DNA of 45,051 nucleotides from positions 1-45,051 of the forward strand of contig JANYDN010000169.1 of NCBI GenBank assembly GCA_025363585.1. Direction: 5' to 3'. The DNA comes from Verrucomicrobiota bacterium (GTDB lineage: Bacteria; Verrucomicrobiota; Verrucomicrobiia; Limisphaerales; UBA9464). A program made the position numbers and the translations under genes. Shown piece after piece: positions 1 through 6,916 of the stretch. Numbering within the stretch: position 1 is the stretch's first letter; each line of letters begins with the position of its first letter. The notes beneath the pieces were generated by a model. It made no database searches, had not been told where the DNA came from, and saw nothing but the letters and a program-made list of their open reading frames with translations.

Positions 1-19
1 GACCGAATCACCCTGAGCC

Positions 20-796
20 ATGGCACAGGTCGCCGCAGACGCTCCCGTCGCCCCCGCCGCCCCGGCTTCGGGACACCGGTTGCTCACCGTCGACGGACTC
101 GTCCGCGCCTACCGCGGGCGTCGGGTCGTCGACGGAGTTTCGATCCATGTGAACGCCGGCGAGATCGTCGGGTTGCTCGGGCCGAACGGCGCGGGAAAAA
201 CCACGTCGTTCAACATGATCGTCGGTCTCGTGAAGCCCGACGAGGGCAGCGTCCGGTTCGGGGACGCGGACATCACGCGCGAGCCGATGCATGTGCGGGC
301 ACGGCGCGGGGTCGGGTATCTCACGCAGGAACCCAGCGTGTTCCGGAAACTCAGCGTCGAGGACAATCTCAAGGCGATCCTCGAGACCTGTGATTGCCCG
401 CGCGCCGAACGCGCCACGCGCCTCAACTACCTTCTCGACGAACTCGATCTTTCGCGTCTCGCCAAGAGCAAGGCCTACCAGTTGAGCGGCGGCGAAAAAC
501 GTCGCCTCGAAATCACCCGCGCGCTCGTCACCAGCCCGAAGCTGATGCTCATGGACGAGCCGTTTGCCGGCATCGATCCCATCGCGATCTACGAGGTGCA
601 GAAGATCGTGAGGCGGCTCCGCGACCGAGGACTCGGGATCCTCATCACGGACCACAACATCCGCGAGATGCTGAAGCTCGTCGACCGTGCCTACCTGATC
701 CACCAGGGACGCGTCGTGTACGAGGGACCGGCCGACCGCCTTGCAAACGATCCGAAGGCCCGGGACATCTATCTCGGCCCGGACTTCAACCTGTGA
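20..796 (+). CDS. lptB: LptB, ATP-binding subunit of the LPS export ABC transporter
   Basis: This is the cytoplasmic ATPase that, in the Lpt family, powers LPS extraction from the inner membrane with LptF/LptG. It has 258 residues, about 15 more than E. coli LptB because of an Ala/Pro-rich N-terminal extension. Visible motifs are Walker A (54-61, GPNGAGKT), Q-loop Gln103, signature LSGGE (155-159), Walker B ending in Asp179-Glu180 with PFAGID, and switch His212. The HxxxEML-type ending of the switch region fits LptB rather than a generic exporter. A reading frame with TESP and a TGA at 14-16 ends just before this start, so an upstream gene (LptA/LptC-like would be usual) probably precedes it, but too little is present to identify it. 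No strong Shine-Dalgarno sequence is seen. Confidence 0.93.
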   Translation: MAQVAADAPVAPAAPASGHRLLTVDGLVRAYRGRRVVDGVSIHVNAGEIVGLLGPNGAGKTTSFNMIVGLVKPDEGSVRFGDADITREPMHVRARRGVGYLTQEPSVFRKLSVEDNLKAILETCDCPRAERATRLNYLLDELDLSRLAKSKAYQLSGGEKRRLEITRALVTSPKLMLMDEPFAGIDPIAIYEVQKIVRRLRDRGLGILITDHNIREMLKLVDRAYLIHQGRVVYEGPADRLANDPKARDIYLGPDFNL

Positions 797-827
797 ATGG
801 GTCGCCGCCAACCGGGGGAAACCCGTG

Positions 828-1220
828 ATGATCATCGGCGGCCTCATGATGCTGGTGGCCCTGGGTGCCGTAGGTGTTGCCGTGGGGTTGCCCTTGGCGA
901 TCACCGTGTTCTTCTGGATGTGGCCGAGTTGCCGACCCAATCGACTCGCGGCGCTCTCTGGTTTGGCGGGCAGCGCGCTGGGGATGGGTGTGTGCGCCGT
1001 CGTGTTCGTCCTTCCGTTGATGGCGGTGGGCTGGCTCAGGGACGACGTCCGGCGGGAGTGGCTTCCGTGGATGGCGATGATCGCGACGGCCTGCGCCTTC
1101 GGCGTGGTGGCCGGCTTGCCGACGCTTTCCGTGCTTGGCTACATCGTCGGCTTCTTCCGTTCGCACAACCGCCGGCGCCGTGCCGAGGCCGCCGCGACTG
1201 CTCCCGCCCCCGCGTCATGA
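828..1220 (+). CDS. Small multi-pass membrane protein, unknown function
   Basis: I do not recognise this 130-residue protein. It is mostly hydrophobic with three or four predicted membrane segments (about 3-30, 42-68, 80-110) and ends in an Arg-rich then Ala/Pro-rich cytoplasmic-looking tail. The ATG at 828 is chosen because GGGGGAAA lies just upstream; the frame opens earlier, inside lptB, but that extension would be out of frame with lptB and has no membrane character. It lies 31 bp after lptB and its stop overlaps the hprK start (ATGA), so it is very probably cotranscribed and translationally coupled. In many Proteobacteria rpoN, hpf and ptsN occupy this position between lptB and hprK; this protein resembles none of them. 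Confidence 0.7.
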   Translation: MIIGGLMMLVALGAVGVAVGLPLAITVFFWMWPSCRPNRLAALSGLAGSALGMGVCAVVFVLPLMAVGWLRDDVRREWLPWMAMIATACAFGVVAGLPTLSVLGYIVGFFRSHNRRRRAEAAATAPAPAS

Positions 1221-2158
1221 ACACCCAACCCGTCACGGTCCAACGGTTCTTCAACGAGCATTCCTCCGCCCTCGGCCTTCGATTGCTCGGCGGCGCCACC
1301 GGACTGGGCCGCGTCATCCGCGAACCCACGGTCAACCGACCGGGCCTCGCGCTCGCCGGGTTCCGGAAATATTTCGCGCCGCGACGGCTCCAGGTCATCG
1401 GGAACGTCGAGACCGCCTACCTGCGCACGCTCGAACCCACGCTGCGCCGCCAACGCTACGACGAACTGTTCCGCGCGCGGATCCCGTGCGTCGTGTTGTG
1501 CCGCGGCCTGCGCCCGGAGAAGGCGATGCTCGAGTCGGCGGAGGCCGCGAGCATACCGATGTTCCAGACCAGCCTGTTGACGATGAAGTTCATCAACCAG
1601 GCCACGCTCGCCCTCGAGGCCCTGTTCGCGCCGCGCACCCAGGTGCACGGCAGCATGGTCGATATCCAGGGCATCGGCGTGATCATCCAGGGCGAGAGTG
1701 GCATCGGCAAAAGCGAGGCGGTCCTCGGTCTCCTCGAGCGCGGCTACAGCCTCGTCGCCGACGACATCACGCTGCTGCATCTCCTTGACGGCACCACCGT
1801 CATCGGCACCGGAAAGGCGCTGACGCGGAATCTCATGGAAGTCCGCGGCATCGGGATCATCGACGTGGCCGCGATGTTCGGCGTCGCGTCGATCCGGTCC
1901 GACAAGCAGGTGGACCTGATCGTGACGTTGAAAGGATGGGACCAAGTGCCCGAGGTGGACCGCCTGGGGTTGGACGAGCAGCACGTGGAGCATCTGGGGA
2001 TGCGGATCCCGCACATGGTGATCCCGGTAAGGCCGGGGCGGGACATGGCGCGTTTGATCGAGGTGGCGGCGTTCCAGACGAAGCTGCGGTTGAGCGGCCT
2101 GAATCCCGCGCGCGAACTGAGCCAACGCCTGACCGCGGCGATGAAGCCCAAGCTCTGA
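1217..2158 (+). CDS. hprK: HPr kinase/phosphorylase
   Basis: This is a bifunctional kinase/phosphorylase expected to modify a seryl residue of HPr or an HPr-like protein, linking metabolism to regulation. It has 313 residues, the usual length. The N-terminal domain covers about 1-130. The catalytic domain has His144, a Walker A loop GESGIGKS (159-166), the acidic pair in ADD (181-183) and the family signature EVRGIGIIDV (208-217). The start ATG overlaps the stop of the preceding small membrane-protein gene by one base pattern (ATGA), which fixes the start and implies coupling. No HPr, Enzyme I or PTS permease is present in this window, so the substrate cannot be read from context. Confidence 0.93.
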   Translation: MNTQPVTVQRFFNEHSSALGLRLLGGATGLGRVIREPTVNRPGLALAGFRKYFAPRRLQVIGNVETAYLRTLEPTLRRQRYDELFRARIPCVVLCRGLRPEKAMLESAEAASIPMFQTSLLTMKFINQATLALEALFAPRTQVHGSMVDIQGIGVIIQGESGIGKSEAVLGLLERGYSLVADDITLLHLLDGTTVIGTGKALTRNLMEVRGIGIIDVAAMFGVASIRSDKQVDLIVTLKGWDQVPEVDRLGLDEQHVEHLGMRIPHMVIPVRPGRDMARLIEVAAFQTKLRLSGLNPARELSQRLTAAMKPKL

Positions 2159-2159
2159 C

Positions 2160-2187
2160 GTAAATTTCGCGATGTAAATTTCGCGAT
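2160..2187. repeat. Perfect tandem 14-bp repeat
   Basis: GTAAATTTCGCGAT occurs twice head to tail, at 2160-2173 and 2174-2187, directly after the hprK stop and about 45 bp before the DUF1080 gene. It is far more AT-rich than its surroundings. It could be a pair of regulator half-sites or a replication-slippage product; nothing in the sequence decides between these. Confidence 0.8.
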
Positions 2188-2232
2188 TGCCTTCGAATCC
2201 GCGGCCCGCAGGCTCGGTCCGTCTCACCACGC

Positions 2233-3036
2233 ATGAAAACGACCCGCATTCTGTTGCCCTCGTTGCTCCTCACCTCCGCCGTCGCGTTCGCGACCGGCGT
2301 GGGTTACGACGACACCCCCCAGATCCCCGGCCAGCAGTGGAAGGTCCACGACAAGAACCGGCCCAACCCGCCGATCGTGGTTCCCGCCGAAACGTTCAGC
2401 CACATGGCGCCCGCCCCGGCCGACGCCATCGTCCTCTTCGACGGCAAGGATCTTTCGAAATGGAAGTCCGGCGATGCGGAAGCGAAATGGAACGTCGCCG
2501 ACGGCGCGTTCGTCGTGACCAAGGGCGCGGGCGACATCGAGACCCGCGAGAAGTTCGGCGACTTCCAGTTGCACATCGAATGGTCCGCGCCGAACCCGCC
2601 GCACGGCGACAGCCAGGGCCGCGGCAATTCCGGCATCTTCCTCCACGGCCTCTACGAGGTCCAGGTGCTGGACGTGTACAACAACAAGACGTACGCCGAC
2701 GGACAGGCCGGCGGTCTCTACGGCCAGTGGGCGCCGCTCCAGAACGCCGTCAAGAAACCCGGCGAATGGAATAGCTACGACATCGTGTTCGAAGGGCCGC
2801 GCTTCGACGCCTCGGGTTCCGTGTCCCGTAAGGCCGCCGTCACCGTCATCCACAACGGCGTCGTCCTGCACCACCACCAGGAGTTCAACGGTCCCACCGG
2901 CCATCGCAACGTGCCGAAGTACGCGGTCTACGACAGCACCGGCCCGATCCGCCTCCAGGACCACGGCGATCCCGTCCGTTATCGCAACGTCTGGATCCGT
3001 CCGCTCGGCACGTACGACCGGCCGGAGACGAAGTGA
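2233..3036 (+). CDS. Secreted DUF1080 (3-keto-disaccharide hydrolase-type) protein
   Basis: This is an exported 267-residue protein of the DUF1080 family (concanavalin-like fold), whose characterised members act on 3-keto-disaccharides and related glycosides. A Sec signal peptide covers about 1-21 (MKTTR, hydrophobic core, cleavage near AFA-TG). The DUF1080 domain follows from about residue 66 (FDGKDLSKWKSGD) to the end, with the characteristic stretches ARSNSGIF-like RGNSGIFLHGLYEVQVLD, a GGLYGQWAPL segment, and the closing PIRLQDHGDPVRYRNVWIRPL. The family often accompanies Tat-exported Gfo/Idh oxidoreductases, and one lies downstream at 4798. The start follows from the signal peptide. Confidence 0.88.
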   Translation: MKTTRILLPSLLLTSAVAFATGVGYDDTPQIPGQQWKVHDKNRPNPPIVVPAETFSHMAPAPADAIVLFDGKDLSKWKSGDAEAKWNVADGAFVVTKGAGDIETREKFGDFQLHIEWSAPNPPHGDSQGRGNSGIFLHGLYEVQVLDVYNNKTYADGQAGGLYGQWAPLQNAVKKPGEWNSYDIVFEGPRFDASGSVSRKAAVTVIHNGVVLHHHQEFNGPTGHRNVPKYAVYDSTGPIRLQDHGDPVRYRNVWIRPLGTYDRPETK

Positions 3037-3077
3037 CCGATTGATCCGCCGGGGGAACGCCCTGGGTGGTTTTTGAT

Positions 3078-3125
3078 ACGGCCCGGGCCGTGGTGCGGGA
3101 CCCCGCGTCGCGATGCCCGGGCCGT
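3078..3125. repeat. Inverted repeat between convergent genes
   Basis: An 11-bp perfect stem (ACGGCCCGGGC at 3078-3088 and its complement at 3115-3125) encloses a 26-base loop that itself can fold. It lies between the DUF1080 stop and the stop of the convergent sigma-factor gene. Neither side has a proper T-run, so it is not a textbook intrinsic terminator, though it may still limit read-through between the two genes. Confidence 0.5.
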
Positions 3126-3140
3126 CGCTTTCCGGGATCT

Positions 3141-3779
3141 TCAACCGTGCGCCTTCGCGAGGCGCTCGAGCTCCGCACGGAAGAGCGAACCGACGCGGTG
3201 CCGCGCGAGATACACCTGCATGGCGCTGGCCCCGAGGGCGGCGGCGACCTTTTTCACGGGCCATCCCTTGAGGACATAGAGGTCGAAGAGTTGGAATTGC
3301 TCCGGTTTGACGCGGCGTTTCACGCGTTCCACGGCGGCTGCCGACAGATGAGCGTGCCATTCGCGGTCCCAAAGTTCGTCCAGCGCGGCCGATTGTCCGT
3401 CGGGAAGTCCCGCCAATTCCGAGGCGACCGCGGCATTGTCGGGATCGGCGCGCCGGCGTTCACCCGAGCGGTATTGTTTCCGGAGCGCGTCCGCGATGCG
3501 CCGCTTGGTAATGGTGAGGAGCCAACCCTTGAACGATCCCTTGGCGCGGTCATAGCGGAACCCGGGCATTTCCTTGGCAACGGCCACGATCGTCTCCTGG
3601 ACCACGTCCTGCGCGGTGGCGTCGTCGAGTCCTGCGCGGCGCGCGGTGTCAAAGATGAGCCGCCAATACGTCTCGAAAAACTCGCGCCACGAATCCTGTT
3701 CGTCCCACGACTTCAGCCGCGAGAGCAGGCTGCGCCGCGTGGGCAAAAACACATCGGGTGCCGAATCGGGATCGGTCAT
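3141..3779 (-). CDS. ECF-type RNA polymerase sigma factor (PVC-type)
   Basis: This is a 212-residue sigma-70 family ECF factor. Region 2 contains SLLSRLKSWDEQDSWREFFETYWRL-type sequence, followed by the DAQDVVQETIVAVAKEMPGFRYD stretch of region 2.3-2.4 and the FKGWLLTITKRRIADALRK segment. A linker leads to region 4 with a helix-turn-helix-like end (GWPVKKVAAALGASAMQVYLARHRV). This variant, with RPSLLxRL near the N-terminus, is typical of Planctomycetes and Verrucomicrobia. The ATG at 3779 is chosen because GGGAGGGGAG directly precedes it; an upstream in-frame ATG at 3818 has no such site. No anti-sigma gene is adjacent. Confidence 0.85.
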   Translation of the reverse strand: MTDPDSAPDVFLPTRRSLLSRLKSWDEQDSWREFFETYWRLIFDTARRAGLDDATAQDVVQETIVAVAKEMPGFRYDRAKGSFKGWLLTITKRRIADALRKQYRSGERRRADPDNAAVASELAGLPDGQSAALDELWDREWHAHLSAAAVERVKRRVKPEQFQLFDLYVLKGWPVKKVAAALGASAMQVYLARHRVGSLFRAELERLAKAHG

Positions 3780-3920
3780 CTCCCCTCCCATTCGGTCGGA
3801 TGGGTCGGTGTCTTTCATTTTCCGTCGCGCGAGCGTCGCACGGCACGCGGCCGATGGGAACGACGGGCATCTGGCCAATTTTTGGCACTGCCCCGGTTCA
3901 ACTTCTGGAAGTCGAAAACA

Positions 3921-4111
3921 TTTTACAGAAGGTAACGGAGGTAACGAAGGCTTCGTCGGGCTTGCTGCCCCATGGAACGACCCACGGGTTTGCTCTTTTC
4001 GGCGAAAGTGCGCCGCTGGGGACCTTTTTGTCACGGCTGGCGAAGGGCTTGCTCCAAGCCGCGAAGAAGTCGAAGAGCGAGCCTTTGTTGCCTTCGTTGC
4101 CTTTTGTAAAA
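3921..4111. repeat. Imperfect inverted pair of 9-bp-period repeats
   Basis: The 400-bp gap between the divergent sigma-factor and DUF456 genes holds no convincing gene. It contains two inverted arms of about 35 bp (3921-3955 and 4078-4111), each built from GGNAACGAA-type nonamers after a TTTTACA leader: GGTAACGGA GGTAACGAA on one strand and GGCAACGAA GGCAACAAA on the other. Sequence inside the arms (CTTCG, CGGGCTTG) also matches in inverted orientation. A related single array lies at 38801-38828. Confidence 0.75.
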
Positions 4112-4223
4112 GTCCCAAGTCCTGCTGGAACAAATCGGCAGCAGTGTCCGGATGCGCCCCGGGCACCTCCGCGGTCCGGGCAGGGACTTGCCGCGTTCCT
4201 TCGGCCGACTAACGTCCGCCATC

Positions 4224-4730
4224 ATGTCGGCGATGGAGATCACCGCGTTCGTTCTGGCGCTGCTTGCGATGATGGTCGGATTGCTCGGCGCGGTCGTGCC
4301 GGGACTGCCGGGTCCGCCCATCATCCTGGTCGCGGCATTGGTCCACCGGCTGGTGCTGGGGCCGCATGGATCCGCGTGGTGGGTGGTGGTGGTCCTTGCC
4401 GTCCTGACGGTGTTCTCCCTCGCGCTCGATTTCCTCGCGACGTCCTACGGCGCGAAGAAACTCGGCGCGACGTGGCGCGGCGCGGTGGGAGCGGCCATCG
4501 GCGCGATGGTCGGGTTGTTCTGGGCACCGATCGGGTTGGTGGTCGGGCCGTTGCTCGGCGCGATGCTGCTGGAGATGTTGGCCGGCCGGCATTGGCGGGA
4601 TGCGGGAAAGGCGGGGATCGGCGCGGTGCTCGGCCTCGTCGCGGGCACGGTCGGGAAGGTGGCCTGTTGCATCGCCATGATCGCTTTGTTCTCGGGCGAG
4701 ATCCTGTTCCACGCGTTCGCGTCGCGGTGA
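4224..4730 (+). CDS. DUF456 family membrane protein
   Basis: This 168-residue integral membrane protein has the features of DUF456: a repeated hydrophobic segment with Gly/Pro-rich turns (GLLGAVVPGLPGPPIILVAAL near residues 17-37, typical of the family), a second pair of helices around 50-70, and glycine-zipper-like segments GAAIGAMVGLFWAPIGLVVGPLLGAMLLEML and AGIGAVLGLVAGTVGKV. The biochemical role of the family is unknown. ATG 4224 is used; ATG 4233 is almost as plausible. It stands alone between the repeat-filled gap and the Tat oxidoreductase. Confidence 0.8.
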   Translation: MSAMEITAFVLALLAMMVGLLGAVVPGLPGPPIILVAALVHRLVLGPHGSAWWVVVVLAVLTVFSLALDFLATSYGAKKLGATWRGAVGAAIGAMVGLFWAPIGLVVGPLLGAMLLEMLAGRHWRDAGKAGIGAVLGLVAGTVGKVACCIAMIALFSGEILFHAFASR

Positions 4731-4797
4731 AAGGGCGGGGTACGCCAACATCGGGATGGCCGGACGACGGCGTTCGCGCGTAGCTTCCGGACATCCC

Positions 4798-6108
4798 ATG
4801 AATGCACCGATGAACCGGCGCTCGTTCGCGCGCCGCGCCGCCTTTGCCGCGATCGCTTTCCCGATGGTCAGCCGACTCCGCGTGCTGGGCGCGAACGGGC
4901 GGCTCAACCTCGCCGGCATCGGCGTCGGCGGCAAAGGCTGGACCGACATCACGATGGTCGACGGCGAGAACGTCGTTGGTTTGTGCGACGTTGATTCGGG
5001 GCGTCTGGCGAAGGCGGGCGAGCGGTTTCCGTCGGCGCGTCGCTTCGCGGATTGGCGCGAGATGCTCGACACGATGGGCAACGGCATCGACGGCGTGACG
5101 GTCTCGACGCCCGACCATTCGCATTTCCCGCCGGCGATCACCGCGGTGAAGCTGGGCAAACACGTGTACTGCCAGAAGCCGCTGACGCACACGGTGGCGG
5201 AGGCGCGCGCGCTGACGCTGGCGGCGCGGAAAGCGAAGGTCGCGACGCAGATGGGCAACCAGGGAATGGCGCATCCGGCGTTGCGTCGCGAGGCCGAGTT
5301 GGTGCGCGGCGGCGCGGTGGGAACGGTCCGCGAGGTGCATCTCTGGACCGATCGGCCGGGAAAGTGGTGGCCCCAGGGAATGAAGCGCCCGGAAGCCGGC
5401 GCGCCGGTGCCGAAGGAACTTTCCTACGACCTGTGGCTCGGCGTCGCTCCGCGCCGGCCGTACAACCCGGCGTGGGGCCACTTCGTGTGGCGCGGTTGGT
5501 GGGACTTCGGCACGGGCGCGCTCGGCGACATGGGATGCCATCTCATGAACTTGTTGGCGCTGGCGTTCGAGATCCGCGATCCGGTCTCGGTGGAGGCCGC
5601 GAGCGAGGGACTCACGGCGGACGCGGGTCCGTTGTGGTCGCGGGTCACGTGGGAATTCGCGTCGGGCAAAAAGCACGGCCCGATGAAGGTGGTCTGGCAC
5701 GACGGCGGGAAGCGGCCGGATCCGGCGTTGTGGAACGGGAAGCTCGACGCGTCGAACGGTGTCTTGGTGATCGGCAGCCGCGACACGTTGCTGACGAGCT
5801 ACGAGGGCGTGGGACAATTCAAGGGCGGGGCAAAGAAGGAGGATTTCAAATCGATCCCGGAGACTTTCCCCAAGCACGCGGAGTGGGAGCGAAGCCATTA
5901 CGACGAGTGGATCGCCGCGGCGAAGGGCGGGCCCAAGGCGGCGTCGAACTTCGAGATCTCGGGACCCGTCACGGAGGCCGTGTTGCTCGGCAACGTGGCG
6001 GTGCGATCCGGGAAGAAATTCCGATGGAACGCCAAGGTCGGGAAGACGAACGACGCCGGGGCGAACGCCTTGTTGTCGAAGAGCTACACGCCGGGCTTCC
6101 GGGTGTAG
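4798..6108 (+). CDS. Tat-exported Gfo/Idh/MocA oxidoreductase
   Basis: This is a 436-residue NAD(P)-dependent oxidoreductase of the Gfo/Idh/MocA family. A twin-arginine signal (NRRSFARR at 5-14 followed by an Ala-rich core) implies folded export. A Rossmann start (NLAGIGVGGKGWTDI) begins near residue 37, and the family motif CQKPLTHTVAEA carries the EKP-equivalent lysine. The C-terminal alpha/beta domain includes the bacterial OxidoreC-type stretch WWDFGTGALGDMGCHLMN, characteristic of PVC secreted members. Substrate is unknown; sugars or polyols are usual. The DUF1080 gene upstream supports a shared role in oxidised-sugar processing. The stop is a TAG in GTAGCGCCGGG, resembling the start of the E-type repeat modules described elsewhere here. 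Confidence 0.9.
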   Translation: MNAPMNRRSFARRAAFAAIAFPMVSRLRVLGANGRLNLAGIGVGGKGWTDITMVDGENVVGLCDVDSGRLAKAGERFPSARRFADWREMLDTMGNGIDGVTVSTPDHSHFPPAITAVKLGKHVYCQKPLTHTVAEARALTLAARKAKVATQMGNQGMAHPALRREAELVRGGAVGTVREVHLWTDRPGKWWPQGMKRPEAGAPVPKELSYDLWLGVAPRRPYNPAWGHFVWRGWWDFGTGALGDMGCHLMNLLALAFEIRDPVSVEAASEGLTADAGPLWSRVTWEFASGKKHGPMKVVWHDGGKRPDPALWNGKLDASNGVLVIGSRDTLLTSYEGVGQFKGGAKKEDFKSIPETFPKHAEWERSHYDEWIAAAKGGPKAASNFEISGPVTEAVLLGNVAVRSGKKFRWNAKVGKTNDAGANALLSKSYTPGFRV

Positions 6109-6121
6109 CGCCGGGCCGGAG

Positions 6122-6149
6122 TTTTCAGTTTTCAGTGTTCAGTGTTCAG
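6122..6149. repeat. Heptamer tandem array, TTTTCAG/TGTTCAG
   Basis: Four consecutive 7-bp units: TTTTCAG twice (6122-6135) and TGTTCAG twice (6136-6149). The same family, in either orientation, recurs at 18502, 38919 and, in TTTCAAG form, at 18691, 20561 and 44506-44700. It directly precedes a composite palindromic element. Confidence 0.85.
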
Positions 6150-6160
6150 GGGCCGGATCC

Positions 6161-6334
6161 ATGCAGTGGAAGCCGTGGGTGCCGGCGGCCCTGCCGGCAC
6201 TTCCGCGATCGGAGCGAAATTTGGTGGTCTTTGGAACCCCTCACCGACCGATCAGCGCGGTGGCGATCCAAAGTATGGCGGCAGCAGCCCCTAGGAAGTG
6301 ACGGCAGGGCCGCCGGCACCCACGCCACCTGCAT
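6161..6334. repeat. Composite palindromic element, type C-C
   Basis: Two inverted arms of about 45 bp (6161-6206 and 6289-6334) flank roughly 80 bp. Each arm starts with ATGCAG, continues through CGTGGGTG and carries a hairpin. The left hairpin has stem GTGCCGGC (6179-6186), loop GGCCCT and stem GCCGGCAC (6193-6200), then CTTCC; the right one is the inverted equivalent with one stem mismatch. This element and the heptamer array fill the 300-bp gap before the small secreted protein; no gene is seen in it. Confidence 0.8.
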
Positions 6335-6411
6335 TGTTCCATCCGAGGCCCGCTGAATAAACCGCGGGGTGGCCAGTCGAACATGGCGTCGTTCGAAAAA
6401 GGAAAGACACC

Positions 6412-6801
6412 ATGAAAACCGTTTCCATTGCCACCTTCACCGCGATCGCGTTGGCCTCCGCCACGTTGGCTCCATCGGCCTTGGCCGGTGATCGGGAGTG
6501 GGCGGTGGCAGGCAAGGTTCTCACCGGGGTGGTCGCGGCCGGCGTGATCGCCCATGCCATCGATTCCCGTCCGTACGTCCAGCCCGCGCCGGTCGTTTAC
6601 CAATACCCGCCGGGTTATGTCGGCGCCCCGGCCCCGGTCTGTGCCCCGGCTCCCATCTTCGTGTCGGGACCGCCGGTGGTCTATTACGCGGCACCCGCGC
6701 CCGTCTGGGTGTGTCCGTCGCCGGTGGTCATTTATCCCGGTCCCGCCCACGTGCATTACCCGGTGCATCACCACGGGTTCCGCCCACTTTACTGCCGGTG
6801 A
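6412..6801 (+). CDS. Small secreted Pro/Tyr/His-rich protein
   Basis: I do not recognise a functional family for this 129-residue protein. It has a clear Sec signal peptide (MKTVSIATFTAIALASATLAPSALAG, cleavage near residue 25), a short amphipathic/hydrophobic segment (about 33-47), and then a low-complexity region rich in Pro, Tyr, Val and Ala with repeated APVV/PPVVYY-type runs, ending in a His-rich tail (YPVHHHGF). Such tails can bind metals or associate with the envelope, but that is inference. AAAAAGGAAAG about 7 bases upstream is a strong ribosome binding site and sets the start. A strong terminator follows, so it looks monocistronic. Confidence 0.75.
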   Translation: MKTVSIATFTAIALASATLAPSALAGDREWAVAGKVLTGVVAAGVIAHAIDSRPYVQPAPVVYQYPPGYVGAPAPVCAPAPIFVSGPPVVYYAAPAPVWVCPSPVVIYPGPAHVHYPVHHHGFRPLYCR

Positions 6802-6833
6802 GTGCCGGCGGGTTTAACGCATAGGAGAAGGTT

Positions 6834-6870
6834 GGCCCGCCGGATGTGAGACACCGGCGGGCCTTTTTTT
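6834..6870 (+). terminator. Intrinsic terminator after the small secreted protein
   Basis: A perfect 10-bp stem (GGCCCGCCGG at 6834-6843 with its complement at 6854-6863) and a 10-base loop are followed by seven T residues (6864-6870). Confidence 0.93.
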
Positions 6871-6916
6871 CCGGGGCCGCGCGGCCCTTGATTCTGCTCC
6901 CCGCGCCCCCACTCTC

